Part shown: one piece after another, positions 26,197 through 34,635 of the stretch | How the letters are laid out: each line of letters begins with the position of its first letter | Position numbering within the stretch: the first letter of the stretch is position 1 | DNA from: Candidatus Poribacteria bacterium | GTDB lineage: Bacteria; Poribacteria; WGA-4E; WGA-3G | Assembly: GCA_022823085.1 (NCBI GenBank) | Contig: JAJDXV010000055.1 | Location: 1 to 46,269 of the forward strand | DNA: 46,269 bases | Direction of reading: 5' to 3' | The notes under the pieces: generated by a model | Seen by the model: only the letters and a program-made list of their open reading frames with translations | What the model was told of the DNA's origin: nothing | Databases searched by the model: none | Position numbers and translations under genes: made by a program

Positions 26197-26212
26197 CAAC
26201 AGAGAGGTTAAC

Positions 26213-26971
26213 ATGATTCCAATTGACTTGAGCAAGAAAATAGCCGTAATTACAGGGGGTTCGGGTGCGCTTGGACGCGTCATGGTCAGGACCTTAGCAG
26301 AAGCAGGGGCAGACATCGCAATTTGCTACTACCGAGACGCGGAGAGTGCACAACGTCTTGAAGATGAAATCACCGCGAAAGGTGTCCGAGCAATCACTGT
26401 ACAAGCGGATGTTACGGATCAAGACTCGATAAACAGGATGCGTGATACTGTCTCTGAAAAACTCGGTGCAGCGAACATTATTGTTAACAATGCTGTCATT
26501 CAGTATAGTTGGACATCCGTTTTAGAGCAGTCGCCTGAAGACTATGAGAGTCAGTTCCAATCTTGCGTTTTGCACAACGTGTATATGGCGCAAGCGTTTG
26601 TTCCTGCGATGGTTGAAGCGGGTTGGGGCCGCGTCATCGGTATTAATACGGAGTGCTCGATGCAAAACTTCGCGAATCAGAGTGCCTATACATCTGGTAA
26701 ACGCGGGATGGACGGTGTTTTGCGGGTGCTCGCCAAAGAGGTCGGTGAACACGGGGTTACCGTCAACCAAGTTGCGCCGGGGTGGACTATCAGCGAAAAA
26801 AGTGCTGACAGCCCATCAGATGCGCATTATTGGCGTAAAGTGCCGATGCAACGTCGAGGTACCGCCCAAGAAATTGCGAATACGGTGTTATTTCTTGCAT
26901 CGGATCTCGCCAGTTATATCACAGGTGTGTATATCCCTGTATGTGGTGGGAATGTCATGCCTACTATCTAA
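26213..26971 (+). CDS. Short-chain dehydrogenase/reductase (SDR)
   Basis: A 252-aa NAD(P)-dependent oxidoreductase of the classical SDR type. AGAGAGG lies upstream of the ATG. The cofactor motif TGGSGALGR is at about 14-22, NNA at about 90-92, the catalytic Y-x3-K in SAYTSGKRG, and the PG motif in APGWT. The C-terminal GVYIPVCGG replaces the common GxxxxVDGG. Substrate is unknown; its position between two PhyH oxygenases suggests an alcohol or sugar-like intermediate made by one of them. Spacings to the neighbours are 16 and 18 nt. Confidence 0.92.
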   Translation: MIPIDLSKKIAVITGGSGALGRVMVRTLAEAGADIAICYYRDAESAQRLEDEITAKGVRAITVQADVTDQDSINRMRDTVSEKLGAANIIVNNAVIQYSWTSVLEQSPEDYESQFQSCVLHNVYMAQAFVPAMVEAGWGRVIGINTECSMQNFANQSAYTSGKRGMDGVLRVLAKEVGEHGVTVNQVAPGWTISEKSADSPSDAHYWRKVPMQRRGTAQEIANTVLFLASDLASYITGVYIPVCGGNVMPTI

Positions 26972-26989
26972 CAACGAATTGAGGGAGAT

Positions 26990-27826
26990 ATGGAAGGCCA
27001 TAAACTTCAGTATGAAGTGCTGAACCAGCACAATCCAGACGGAGAGACAGGACAACTCTGGGAAATCGAAGTGCATGCCACTTCCGAAGAGTTGCAAACG
27101 TTTGCCGAGACCGGTTATCTCGTTCGGGAAGGGCTCTTTCAAGGCGAGGCACTCGAAAAATTGAGAGATGCCCTTGATCGCTTAGAAGAACGGGAATGGG
27201 AAAAACGGGACAGTGCCATTGCCGGTAAAAAAGGTTGGGGTTTCATTCCTCGTCATCTTATGGACAAAGATGAAGTGTTTCTTGAGCTCCTGAGATTTCA
27301 ACCGACACTGTCAATCGCGCGTGCGATGATGGGTCCGCTTGTACGGCTCCGCGGTTTAAGTGCTCGCATCACCTATCCCGGCGATGATCGGGAACATCAA
27401 ACACCGTGGCACCAACATCTGCGCGTGGTTTCTAAACCTTTACCGCCGTGGTTTTCACGTCCGCACTGCATGGACTGTCTCATCTATCTCGACGATTTGA
27501 ACGAAGACACCGGTGCAGTCGCTGTTGTCCCCGGGTCGCATAACTGGTTAGACAAGGCAACTCCAAATACTCACGGACCGGTAGAAGACGAAACTGAGTT
27601 GCAGGTAAAAGCCGGTGGTGCCGTGCTCATCCACGGTAATCTCTGGCATCGCGGGCTGCCGACGCTAAAAGCCAAACGACGGATGTTGATTTTAAGTTAT
27701 ACGCCGACGTGGTTACGGAAGTCACCGCACGGTGGTCCGCAACCTGAAGACGGGTTAACTCGAGACTATCTCAAAGCAGCAGACCTTGAAGAACGGATGC
27801 TATTGGGTGTCGGCGGGTATTCGTGA
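26990..27826 (+). CDS. PhyH-family oxygenase paralog 3 with HxH in place of HxD
   Basis: A 278-aa member of the phytanoyl-CoA dioxygenase family. GGGAG lies about six bases before the ATG. The family scaffold is intact: EDTGAVAVVPGSHNWL, a distal histidine His220 in LWHRGLP, and Arg230/231 for 2-oxoglutarate. At the first metal motif, however, the sequence is PWHQHL (His141, His143; codons CAC CAA CAT), so the usual aspartate ligand is histidine. The protein could use a three-histidine iron site, recruit another acid, or be inactive. It is the last gene of the plus-strand run and converges on the LamG gene six bases further on. Confidence 0.85.
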   Translation: MEGHKLQYEVLNQHNPDGETGQLWEIEVHATSEELQTFAETGYLVREGLFQGEALEKLRDALDRLEEREWEKRDSAIAGKKGWGFIPRHLMDKDEVFLELLRFQPTLSIARAMMGPLVRLRGLSARITYPGDDREHQTPWHQHLRVVSKPLPPWFSRPHCMDCLIYLDDLNEDTGAVAVVPGSHNWLDKATPNTHGPVEDETELQVKAGGAVLIHGNLWHRGLPTLKAKRRMLILSYTPTWLRKSPHGGPQPEDGLTRDYLKAADLEERMLLGVGGYS

Positions 27827-27832
27827 TAGTAG

Positions 27833-28630
27833 CTACGGAGCGGCTTTAAGCTGTCCCCAACGGAGCGCGAGTTTACCAGCAGGTTGAACCGGTAGTCCCC
27901 TTGCCTCGAAGAGTTGTTTTGCCTCATTCGCGGAGACGGCTCGGTTGTAAATCAAGACTTCGTCGATTATACCGACGAAACCGCCATCTGCTTTCGCGTT
28001 ACCGATCTCGGTTTCTGTACTTTGTGTCTGTATAGGTCCATTATATCCGAATTCACTCTCCAGTTTTCCGTCGATATAGAGTAGCAGTTCGTCTTTATTA
28101 ACGACACCGACCATGTGGTGCCATGTATTTTTAGGGAACGGCGGTACACCAAGTGTGGTGTGTCCCTGCCACCCGGGTTGTACGATGAGGAGCATCTCTT
28201 TACCCGGGTTTCTGCCATCAAAGCGCATGACCCATCCGTTCGCATCGCGTTGACCGACAATCGTACCGCAGCACGTATCTGGTATTACACCGACGACGGG
28301 TTTATCACTGTCAGGGTTAACCCAAGCGACGACACTCAGTTCATCCGCACCGTTGAAATCTAACGTATCCGTACCGGGAATATGAACAGAATTCTCACCG
28401 TTGAATTCAAGTGCGTTTCCGACTTTACCGGCAACTACCTTCGGGTTGCCATCAAGTTCACCATCATTATTGCCGAGTAAGTCCTCTACCTTTCCACCGA
28501 CAATAGTGCCTTCGTCAAATGACCAGTAACCGACGACACCATCTGTTGGAAACTGTGCAGTAATCGGTAGAACAACGACACACACTATACCGATACTCAG
28601 TATGAAAATAGAGATTATCTTATGGAACAT
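27833..28630 (-). CDS. Secreted LamG/concanavalin-A-like protein
   Basis: A 265-aa exported protein. The ATG at 28630 has AGGAGA nine bases upstream. A signal peptide covers about residues 1-25 (ending PITAQ). The rest is one LamG-type jelly-roll: GVVGYWSFDEGT at the start, GNALEFNGENSVHIPG, LSVVAWVNPD, NTWHHMVGVVNKDELLLYIDGKL, and the closing GFVGIIDEVLIYNRAVSANEAKQLFEARG. It binds surfaces or glycans in relatives. The final residues GKLALRWGQLKAAP match the tails of two other proteins in this window and are not part of the LamG fold. Confidence 0.88.
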   Translation of the reverse strand: MFHKIISIFILSIGIVCVVVLPITAQFPTDGVVGYWSFDEGTIVGGKVEDLLGNNDGELDGNPKVVAGKVGNALEFNGENSVHIPGTDTLDFNGADELSVVAWVNPDSDKPVVGVIPDTCCGTIVGQRDANGWVMRFDGRNPGKEMLLIVQPGWQGHTTLGVPPFPKNTWHHMVGVVNKDELLLYIDGKLESEFGYNGPIQTQSTETEIGNAKADGGFVGIIDEVLIYNRAVSANEAKQLFEARGLPVQPAGKLALRWGQLKAAP

Positions 28631-28841
28631 CAATCTTTTCTCCTATACGCTAAGGTTTATTTATTTTTCTGAGAACTTACAGCAATCCTTTAATAACGGG
28701 GTTACAAACCGAAGCTGAAGCCATTCTACCCGTTACTGGGAACGGGCATCTGGAGTGGGAGCACGTAAGTCCTGTGTAACTGGTGCATCATACAAACTAT
28801 TTTACTGAAGAAATAATAACACAGATAGAAAAAAATTACAG

Positions 28842-29024
28842 CAAAACTTAGGCGTAGGACCCAATTGGGCGTTCAATGGTCTGATGGATGAGTTCATGTT
28901 GTTTCACAGGGCACTGACAGAGAAAGAAATTGAGCGTCTTGCCGAGGGGCGCGAAAACCCGTTTGCTATTGAACCGACGGACAAACTCACCACGACTTGG
29001 GGAAACATAAAGCAGACCGATTAA
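28842..29024 (+). pseudogene. C-terminal remnant of a LamG-domain protein
   Basis: About 60 codons remain, reading QNLGVGPNWAFNGLMDEFML, then FHRALTEKEIERLAEG, the last strand and helix of a LamG domain. They end with EPTDKLTTTWGNIKQTD and a stop at 29022. There is no good start codon or ribosome site, and the frame upstream (into 28800) becomes low-complexity. The stretch 28631-28841 before it holds no gene; it contains CACGTAAGTCCT, a near match to one end of the MITE at 5058-5176. The remnant lies on the opposite strand from the intact LamG gene, so it is a separate copy. Confidence 0.65.
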
Positions 29025-29025
29025 A

Positions 29026-29071
29026 GCGAAATGGACGGGTAGGCACAGTATGTGCCCCCGTCCATTTTCGT
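29026..29071. terminator. Long hairpin, probable bidirectional terminator
   Basis: An outer stem GCGAAATGGACGGG pairs with CCCGTCCATTTTCG (one bulged base), and an inner stem GGCACA/TGTGCC surrounds a GTA loop. It lies between two convergent reading frames, the LamG remnant and PhyH paralog 4. The T-run is short, so release may be factor-assisted. Confidence 0.55.
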
Positions 29072-29084
29072 TGCTATTGAAGTC

Positions 29085-29858
29085 TTAGGCTTCCGCTGGC
29101 GTGATTACCTCTTGAATGCCCGGCCACTCTTTCCATATATCCGTATAGGCATCGTAACCGTTATCTGCGCAGTCTACGTGGCGTAAACGGAAAATTGCGG
29201 CGTATCGGACATCAGCCGCAGCGTTCGGTGCCGCAGAGTGAACGATCTGGTGATGTGTCAGTACAACATCCCCAGCTTTACCAACGATTTGGTGTGGGCC
29301 CTCAGGTAACTCAGGCCTCGGCATACCGTTTGCCAATACCTCATGTCCTTCCTTTTTGAAATAATCCGCAAAGAAACTATGTGATTTTGGCCAGACGGTG
29401 AAGTTTCCGCTGTACGGCTCTGGTACATCGGCAAGATAGATGACAGCGAGCGCAGTAAACCCGCGTCGATATACACCTTTTTCCATGCCGTTCGTGCCAC
29501 TCCCTAAGCCATCAAGATGTCCACGCGGTTCGTTCGGATCGGTGTTCAACGGACCTGGGAACCGGAGTGCTATCTGTGCAGAACCGGGGACCTGGACGTT
29601 CCCCTCACCCATCAACGACTCAGCAATTTGCTGGACAGGTGTTTTACTGAACAGATTCACGATTTCGGGTTTATTACGAACCTCGTTGCAATACGACTGC
29701 GCCCGAAATTTTTCTAAGTCGCCCTCGTGCATCCCGACTGCCCCGATAGAGTGATTAATCGCTTTCCGTGCGGCATCTACCATCAGTCTCGGCACAACAC
29801 CAGGAACCACAACATAACCGTTTTCATGAAAATCTAACTTCTGTTTACGTGTGAGCAT
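29085..29858 (-). CDS. Phytanoyl-CoA dioxygenase (PhyH) family protein, paralog 4
   Basis: A 257-aa Fe(II)/2-oxoglutarate oxygenase. Metal ligands are His114-x-Asp116 in RGHLDGLG and His207 in QIVHSAAPN; Arg218 in ADVRYA should hold 2-oxoglutarate. It opens with QKLDFHENGYVVVPGVVP, the usual start of the family. It is the most divergent of the four paralogs in the window, and the region between the ligands contains PEPYSGNFTVWPKSH. The ribosome site is weak. It is monocistronic, ending at the hairpin at 29026-29071. Substrate unknown. Confidence 0.88.
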   Translation of the reverse strand: MLTRKQKLDFHENGYVVVPGVVPRLMVDAARKAINHSIGAVGMHEGDLEKFRAQSYCNEVRNKPEIVNLFSKTPVQQIAESLMGEGNVQVPGSAQIALRFPGPLNTDPNEPRGHLDGLGSGTNGMEKGVYRRGFTALAVIYLADVPEPYSGNFTVWPKSHSFFADYFKKEGHEVLANGMPRPELPEGPHQIVGKAGDVVLTHHQIVHSAAPNAAADVRYAAIFRLRHVDCADNGYDAYTDIWKEWPGIQEVITPAEA

Positions 29859-30025
29859 ATTTTTTTTCTACCCCACCGCGCTTTTTGTCAGTGGCGTACC
29901 CCATAATCTTCGTATTCCATTAGTTTTGAGAACGGATATCGCAGCCCGCTCTAAATCTTTTGATTTTAGACCCTAATTGATATGAAAAGTTTAACGAAAT
30001 TTACTTATTGCTCATACGATTTGTA

Positions 30026-30037
30026 GATAACGTTATC
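30026..30037. promoter_or_regulatory. Perfect 12-bp palindrome, possible operator
   Basis: GATAACGTTATC is a perfect palindrome lying between the PhyH paralog 4 start and the end of the DUF4159 gene. A 10-base version, GATAACGTTA, lies upstream of the CBM9-like gene at 21561-21570. The size and symmetry suit a dimeric regulator; no regulator gene is nearby. Confidence 0.25.
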
Positions 30038-30057
30038 AGAGTGAAATGTGTTGCAAT

Positions 30058-30780
30058 TTAGTGTGTAAGTGTATAGACCACAGCGTTGATTCCCATTTGC
30101 AGTGCCATATTAGAATACTCACGCGGGTAGTAGTCTTCAGCGGCATGCTCCCATGCGTCGCCGAGGTCGGAGTTAAAGTTAATCATCATCATCAACCGTC
30201 CGTAGTCGTCATACACACCGCGACAATATGCGGGATGCCCGTCAATTCGTTCGTAGGTACGCCCCCTAAAGAGCGAACGGAGACCAGGGATTTGGATCAG
30301 TTTGTCAATCTTAAAGAAGCACTGGAAGATGGGATGTGAAATCGGGATGTCTTCGGGTTCACGGTCAGGAAAGATTTTCTTGAACTCCGTATAAAACCAC
30401 TTCCACTCACGTTCTCCATGAAAATCGTCAATGAAGATAAATCCGCCGCGTAAGAGGTACTCCCTTAGGTTCTCCGCCTCCTGCTTGCTCAGTCTGAGGC
30501 TACCGACTTCAAGCATATAAGCGAAGGGATACTCGAATAACTCCCGTGCGCCGACATCAATGATTTTTTCACGGGGTGCGACGACAATATTTGTCTGTTT
30601 ACTGAGTTGCCAGATGAAATTTCTGTCGGATGCTGGCCAATCCACACGCCAACTACTAAGCCGCGTAAACTGTCCGCCGTATCTTAGACGGACAAATGTG
30701 AATAGATCGCTATCGCTCTCGAGAAGCGTAGCAGGGAGAGACATCATAAGAAGAATAATGAGGATCAAAATAATTCGCAT
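30058..30780 (-). CDS. Exported DUF4159 protein
   Basis: A 240-aa exported protein with signal peptide (residues about 1-20). The ATG at 30780 is taken because GGAAG lies eight bases upstream and the signal peptide begins there; an earlier in-frame start at 30822 would overlap the preceding gene. The DUF4159 pattern is clear: FVRLRYGG, DWPASDRNFIWQLSKQTNI, DVGARELFEYPFAYM and the flavodoxin-like YLLRGGFIFIDDFHG. The function of this domain is unknown; it commonly appears with membrane-bound AAA/BatA-type or surface genes. It is the last gene of the PA14-Omp85-DUF4159 operon. Confidence 0.85.
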   Translation of the reverse strand: MRIILILIILLMMSLPATLLESDSDLFTFVRLRYGGQFTRLSSWRVDWPASDRNFIWQLSKQTNIVVAPREKIIDVGARELFEYPFAYMLEVGSLRLSKQEAENLREYLLRGGFIFIDDFHGEREWKWFYTEFKKIFPDREPEDIPISHPIFQCFFKIDKLIQIPGLRSLFRGRTYERIDGHPAYCRGVYDDYGRLMMMINFNSDLGDAWEHAAEDYYPREYSNMALQMGINAVVYTLTH

Positions 30781-30803
30781 ATATTTACTTCCGTTATCTG
30801 AGG

Positions 30804-33290
30804 TTAAAAATTGTGATACCAAGCAATCGTCATCTGAATACCGGGACCGGATTCGAGGGCTTTTGCGATGTTAACCCTGAAAACGGAAACATCCTCTCCA
30901 GAATGTAAACCGTTAATGTTGACGACAGTAACAGTATCGTCTTCCCCGATCTGCAAACCGATGCCGATATTCGCTTTTGGATCGAAGGTATACGCGGCAT
31001 CAGATGCCTCCCAGACCTGCCCCTCGTCAAGGAAAGCGACAAGAAAAAACTTTTCAAAAAAACGTGACCTGAGCAGATTCGATAAACGATAGTGATATTC
31101 AACATTGATCAGAAAACCGCGATCGCCTGTAAACACATAAGGAGACGACATATACCCACTGTCATAGGTTATTATACCTTCAGACGCAATTTCTTGTCTA
31201 CGCCAAGGGTACCCTCTGAGTCCACCCATACCATCGATTACAAATTGGCGTTGAATAGGAAGTTTCGTATTGGAGAACCCGAACAAGAAACGGGTGCGGA
31301 TTCGGTCATTCGCCAACGGAAAAGCATATCGAAGGTGCAATTGTAGGCGTGTGAAATCAAAATCTGAACCGACAGCCGGACTGCTATGTTCAACAAGGAG
31401 TGTATTATGCCAACCGAGCGTTTTTACCCTATTATTAAAATCGTACTGGAAAATCAGACTGCGCATTTGTCCGTCGGTTATTGATGGATTTTCTCGCAAA
31501 CTGAGTTTAGATCCCCAATTGGTAATAAACCAATCTGTGTTTTTTCGTAGACTCGCGTGCGATTCAGTAATCGCCGTCAAATTCAACGAATGGATCGATA
31601 GCGTTGGAGACCACCGTAAAGAGACTGCGGCACCTTGCTGTAGATAGTAATTTTGGAGATCCGGCGCGCCAAGGATGCGTTGAAAAATTGACCGTGCCCT
31701 GTTGTAACCGGGAAAAAGTTCATGGGCCACTGCAACCGTTGATCGGTGAACCTGTGCAATCATACCGATGTTCCAAGCGTAGGGTCTTCCCCAATTTGCG
31801 ATACCTCCAATACGGTAGTGGAGATGCGGGTTGCCGAAGGCATAACTGATTCTCCCAAACAGCCTTGAGGTCTGATCGGATTGTGTCTCTCTGATATTCC
31901 ACATCCAGAGCGGTCCGACATCCTTCCGTTTTCCAACTTTAAAGCCTGTTCCGATCTCCCACCCTGTTACGCGGTTAAAACCGAAACGCATTAGTGGACT
32001 GAAACCGAGGTAAGCATCCGTAGAGAGCGGTTTTTCAGTTACAGTAATTGTAGCGATATATCTTTTCTCTTTTTCATTGATTTGTAGATTTATCTCTTCA
32101 AAATACGGAATTGCTTTAAAGAGCGTTTGTAGTGCTTTATCAATGTCTTTTGAGGCGTTTTCAAGTGCTTGTCGGATACGTGCTTCTGGAATTTTCTGAT
32201 TACCTTGGATATGCAATTCGTGAACAGGAACATCCTTTGCCATAAATCGTGTTGTTGCTGGCGGTATCTCAGCGTTATATCCTTGTGGAACAAAGAAGGT
32301 GTTCACCTTTACTTGGCCGCGGCTGCCACTGTTATTGCCTGAAATCTGCATAGATTTCAAGATCGATATTTTTTCTGCGGGGACCAAGCTAATTACAGCG
32401 ATACGCTTTTCGCCTTCTTCCATAATACGCAAAGATACGGTTTTCGGATGCTCACCGAGTGCCTCCGCCAGCACCGGCATAATTTTCTCAAGTTCACCAG
32501 AACCTTCTTGTAGCACTTTTCTTATCTTATCCATTTCAGCTGCTATATTAATTTTTGTCGATTCTGGGTCTTCCACTTCATGGGGTGTCGTTAGATTTTC
32601 GATGCGTATTTCGTGGATCGGTTTGCCATCAGCTTGCCATTTCAGAGATTTTGTGGGTTCAAGGTTCTTAGGCAGAGGCGGTTCTGTGGAGGCATCTTTC
32701 GCTTTAGGTGCCGGGGATGGGTCCGGTTTGATGGGTTCCGGGATCGGCGCGAGTTGTAAATCACGATCTCTCAGCGACATCAACCTTTGGATTTCAATAC
32801 CGAGTGTGTTGAGATTCCGCAGCAACGGACCGAGCTGCGCCAGTGGGATCTCACCGACAATGTTTATTCCATAAACACCGTCTCCGCTTTTGATGATGAC
32901 GAAAACGCCACTAACAACCTCATCTCGGTGGAGAACGGAGATATAGAGGTTATCTTTTTCGGGATCAATTCGCGGTTTACGCCCTAAGACGCGCCACCCG
33001 CGAGCCCTTAGTGCCTCACTGTAATATTGAACCAATTTTTTAAAATTACCAGACCGGTTTTGGTAGTTCCTGAGATATAAATTGTCTACGCTCTTAAATA
33101 TAGGGGCGACATCGGAGGTAGGATCCTCCATAACGAGTGCTATAACGCGGCTGTCCAAATCAAACTGGAATCTGGGGGGCGACACATCCGGGCAATCGAA
33201 CGGTACAGTGCCGAGGTCAGGTTGGGAATAGAGTGCCTGACACATCAGAAACAGAAGTAGCGTTAAGGTATTCGTGACGGTGTACTTCAT
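30804..33290 (-). CDS. Omp85-superfamily outer-membrane protein with N-terminal DUF4252-like domain
   Basis: An 828-aa outer-membrane protein. A signal peptide (about 1-22, ending LYSQ) is followed by a DUF4252-like domain at about 40-165 (NLYISVLHRDEVVSGVFVII, DGVYGINIVGEI), a Pro/Lys-rich linker (about 170-215), a second periplasmic region, and a POTRA domain at about 340-415 (VHELHIQGNQKIPEARIRQAL). The C-terminal half is a 16-strand-type barrel, with the conserved lid motif GGLRGYPWRRQ and a final aromatic residue (WYHNF). Omp85 proteins insert or export other proteins. The N-terminal DUF4252 fusion is unusual and suggests a dedicated substrate. It lies 12 nt after the PA14 gene and 23 nt before the DUF4159 start. 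Confidence 0.85.
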   Translation of the reverse strand: MKYTVTNTLTLLLFLMCQALYSQPDLGTVPFDCPDVSPPRFQFDLDSRVIALVMEDPTSDVAPIFKSVDNLYLRNYQNRSGNFKKLVQYYSEALRARGWRVLGRKPRIDPEKDNLYISVLHRDEVVSGVFVIIKSGDGVYGINIVGEIPLAQLGPLLRNLNTLGIEIQRLMSLRDRDLQLAPIPEPIKPDPSPAPKAKDASTEPPLPKNLEPTKSLKWQADGKPIHEIRIENLTTPHEVEDPESTKINIAAEMDKIRKVLQEGSGELEKIMPVLAEALGEHPKTVSLRIMEEGEKRIAVISLVPAEKISILKSMQISGNNSGSRGQVKVNTFFVPQGYNAEIPPATTRFMAKDVPVHELHIQGNQKIPEARIRQALENASKDIDKALQTLFKAIPYFEEINLQINEKEKRYIATITVTEKPLSTDAYLGFSPLMRFGFNRVTGWEIGTGFKVGKRKDVGPLWMWNIRETQSDQTSRLFGRISYAFGNPHLHYRIGGIANWGRPYAWNIGMIAQVHRSTVAVAHELFPGYNRARSIFQRILGAPDLQNYYLQQGAAVSLRWSPTLSIHSLNLTAITESHASLRKNTDWFITNWGSKLSLRENPSITDGQMRSLIFQYDFNNRVKTLGWHNTLLVEHSSPAVGSDFDFTRLQLHLRYAFPLANDRIRTRFLFGFSNTKLPIQRQFVIDGMGGLRGYPWRRQEIASEGIITYDSGYMSSPYVFTGDRGFLINVEYHYRLSNLLRSRFFEKFFLVAFLDEGQVWEASDAAYTFDPKANIGIGLQIGEDDTVTVVNINGLHSGEDVSVFRVNIAKALESGPGIQMTIAWYHNF

Positions 33291-33302
33291 CCAACATCTC
33301 CG

Positions 33303-34427
33303 TTAGGGCTCTCTGATGTTTGTGTTCTTCTTTTTTTGGATTTTATTCAAACGCTGCTGCAATTTTTTTAATTCGTCTGGAACCTGCGGTTTACCGGGCC
33401 GATAGATAACATTCGGCGGCACAATTTGCATGTATCCGTGTGGGGGTTGATATAACCACTGTAGTGCAATTGCGTGTCGGGGTCCCTGAAAATAGTGGAT
33501 CTCAACAGGATGCATGCCTGTCCCTAACCTTATACTTCCGCGCCGACCTATTGTTGCGTGAATTCCGTCGTTATCAACGACGAGTTTGCCGTTAATATAG
33601 AGTTGTGAACCGTCATCTGAGTAAAGTTCAAAGGTGTACATCCCCGGTACATCGACCCTCAATTCTGCTCGGAAGCGAATCGCGAAATTCTCGACGACAG
33701 CTTGCGTTTCCGGAGTCGGGAATCCTTCAGTATAGTTTCGTGTCGGGACGTTCAAATCTGATGTAAGGAAGGTATAGATAGGTGTCAAACGTTCAAGGTC
33801 AGGCATTCGGTAAATCGGGATGCCGGGAACGAAGACCTCTCCAATTAATCCGTGTCCGGGCATGACTTCTGTGCCGAAAATACCGAGTCCGGAACCTACG
33901 GTATTACGTATTTCGAGTCCAATGTCGGATACACTCGTTTCGTGTATAAATCGTGTTCCGACGTTGCTGATGCGACGCTCCGGTCCGTCAAACTCGACAT
34001 CGGCACTGCTGCCTTTTACGGTTTGTCCTTTAATGACCACGGGACCCCTGACCGTTTTATCTTCACCGAAACCGGTATCGGAAACAGTATTTGGTTGATC
34101 TGGTTGTGACAGATCGGCATGCGTGACGACCTCAGGCACGACATCGGCGTGAACGGGTGCTTTCGGCACATTCACATAGGGTGCGGACGTTGATGTTGGA
34201 ACGGTATCGGAAGCTGCCTCAGCATCCGCGACTCGTGGCATTAGAGGTATCCGCGGTGGTAAGGCCCGCCGTCTTACCTGTCTTTCAGGATCCGCCGCTA
34301 ATATCTCTGCAGATATACCCTCTTTCACTGCATCAAAGTCATTAATGAAAAACGGAGAAAGCAGGAATATTAATATGATATGGAAAGCGAATGATAGTAA
34401 TAAAGCGCGATTGGTGCGTCCACGCAT
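33303..34427 (-). CDS. TonB-like anchored protein with PA14 domain
   Basis: A 374-aa protein with one N-terminal transmembrane helix (about 8-28, LLLSFAFHIILIFLLSPFF) preceded by basic residues, as in TonB and TolA. A Pro/Val-rich periplasmic linker follows (about 50-160). Residues about 235-345 form a PA14-like beta domain: AIRFRAELRVDVPGMYTFEL, SDDGSQLYINGKLVVDNDG and GMHPVEIHYFQGP. The C-terminus is a Lys-rich helix. It could bridge the inner membrane to the Omp85 protein encoded next to it; this is inferred from topology and operon order. The gene is first in the operon, with a near-consensus promoter. Confidence 0.78.
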   Translation of the reverse strand: MRGRTNRALLLSFAFHIILIFLLSPFFINDFDAVKEGISAEILAADPERQVRRRALPPRIPLMPRVADAEAASDTVPTSTSAPYVNVPKAPVHADVVPEVVTHADLSQPDQPNTVSDTGFGEDKTVRGPVVIKGQTVKGSSADVEFDGPERRISNVGTRFIHETSVSDIGLEIRNTVGSGLGIFGTEVMPGHGLIGEVFVPGIPIYRMPDLERLTPIYTFLTSDLNVPTRNYTEGFPTPETQAVVENFAIRFRAELRVDVPGMYTFELYSDDGSQLYINGKLVVDNDGIHATIGRRGSIRLGTGMHPVEIHYFQGPRHAIALQWLYQPPHGYMQIVPPNVIYRPGKPQVPDELKKLQQRLNKIQKKKNTNIREP

Positions 34428-34497
34428 CTTCTGATACTCCAGATGCTTATGCCCTATGTGGGCAGTGATGGGTCGTTTGACGTGGGAAACTTGTGTT

Positions 34498-34526
34498 ATT
34501 TTAACAGGTCAAGCCGTTATTGTCAA
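34498..34526 (-). promoter_or_regulatory. Promoter of the PA14-Omp85-DUF4159 operon
   Basis: On the minus strand TTGACA (34521-34526), a 17-bp spacer and TAAAAT (34498-34503) match the sigma70 consensus closely. The leader is about 65 nt. Confidence 0.8.
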
Positions 34527-34571
34527 GTCCAATCTCAGAGGTTTCGGAATGGGGTCTTGCCACTCACTGAT

Positions 34572-34608
34572 CAAAAAATAAAAAGGCGTGCTTGGAACAC
34601 ACGCCTTT
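34572..34608 (-). terminator. Terminator of sigma-propeller gene 1
   Basis: A 9-bp stem AAAGGCGTG/CACGCCTTT with a nine-base loop is followed on the minus strand by TTTTATTTTTTG. It starts 28 nt after the stop codon. A closely related terminator follows gene 2. Confidence 0.85.
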
Positions 34609-34635
34609 GAAGACTCTATTGTGTCAATATGACAA

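Noticed and set aside
28764..28775. CACGTAAGTCCT, similar to one MITE end
   Set aside because: No matching opposite end with good pairing was found nearby (only a loose GAACTTAC at 28673), so it was not called as a second element.
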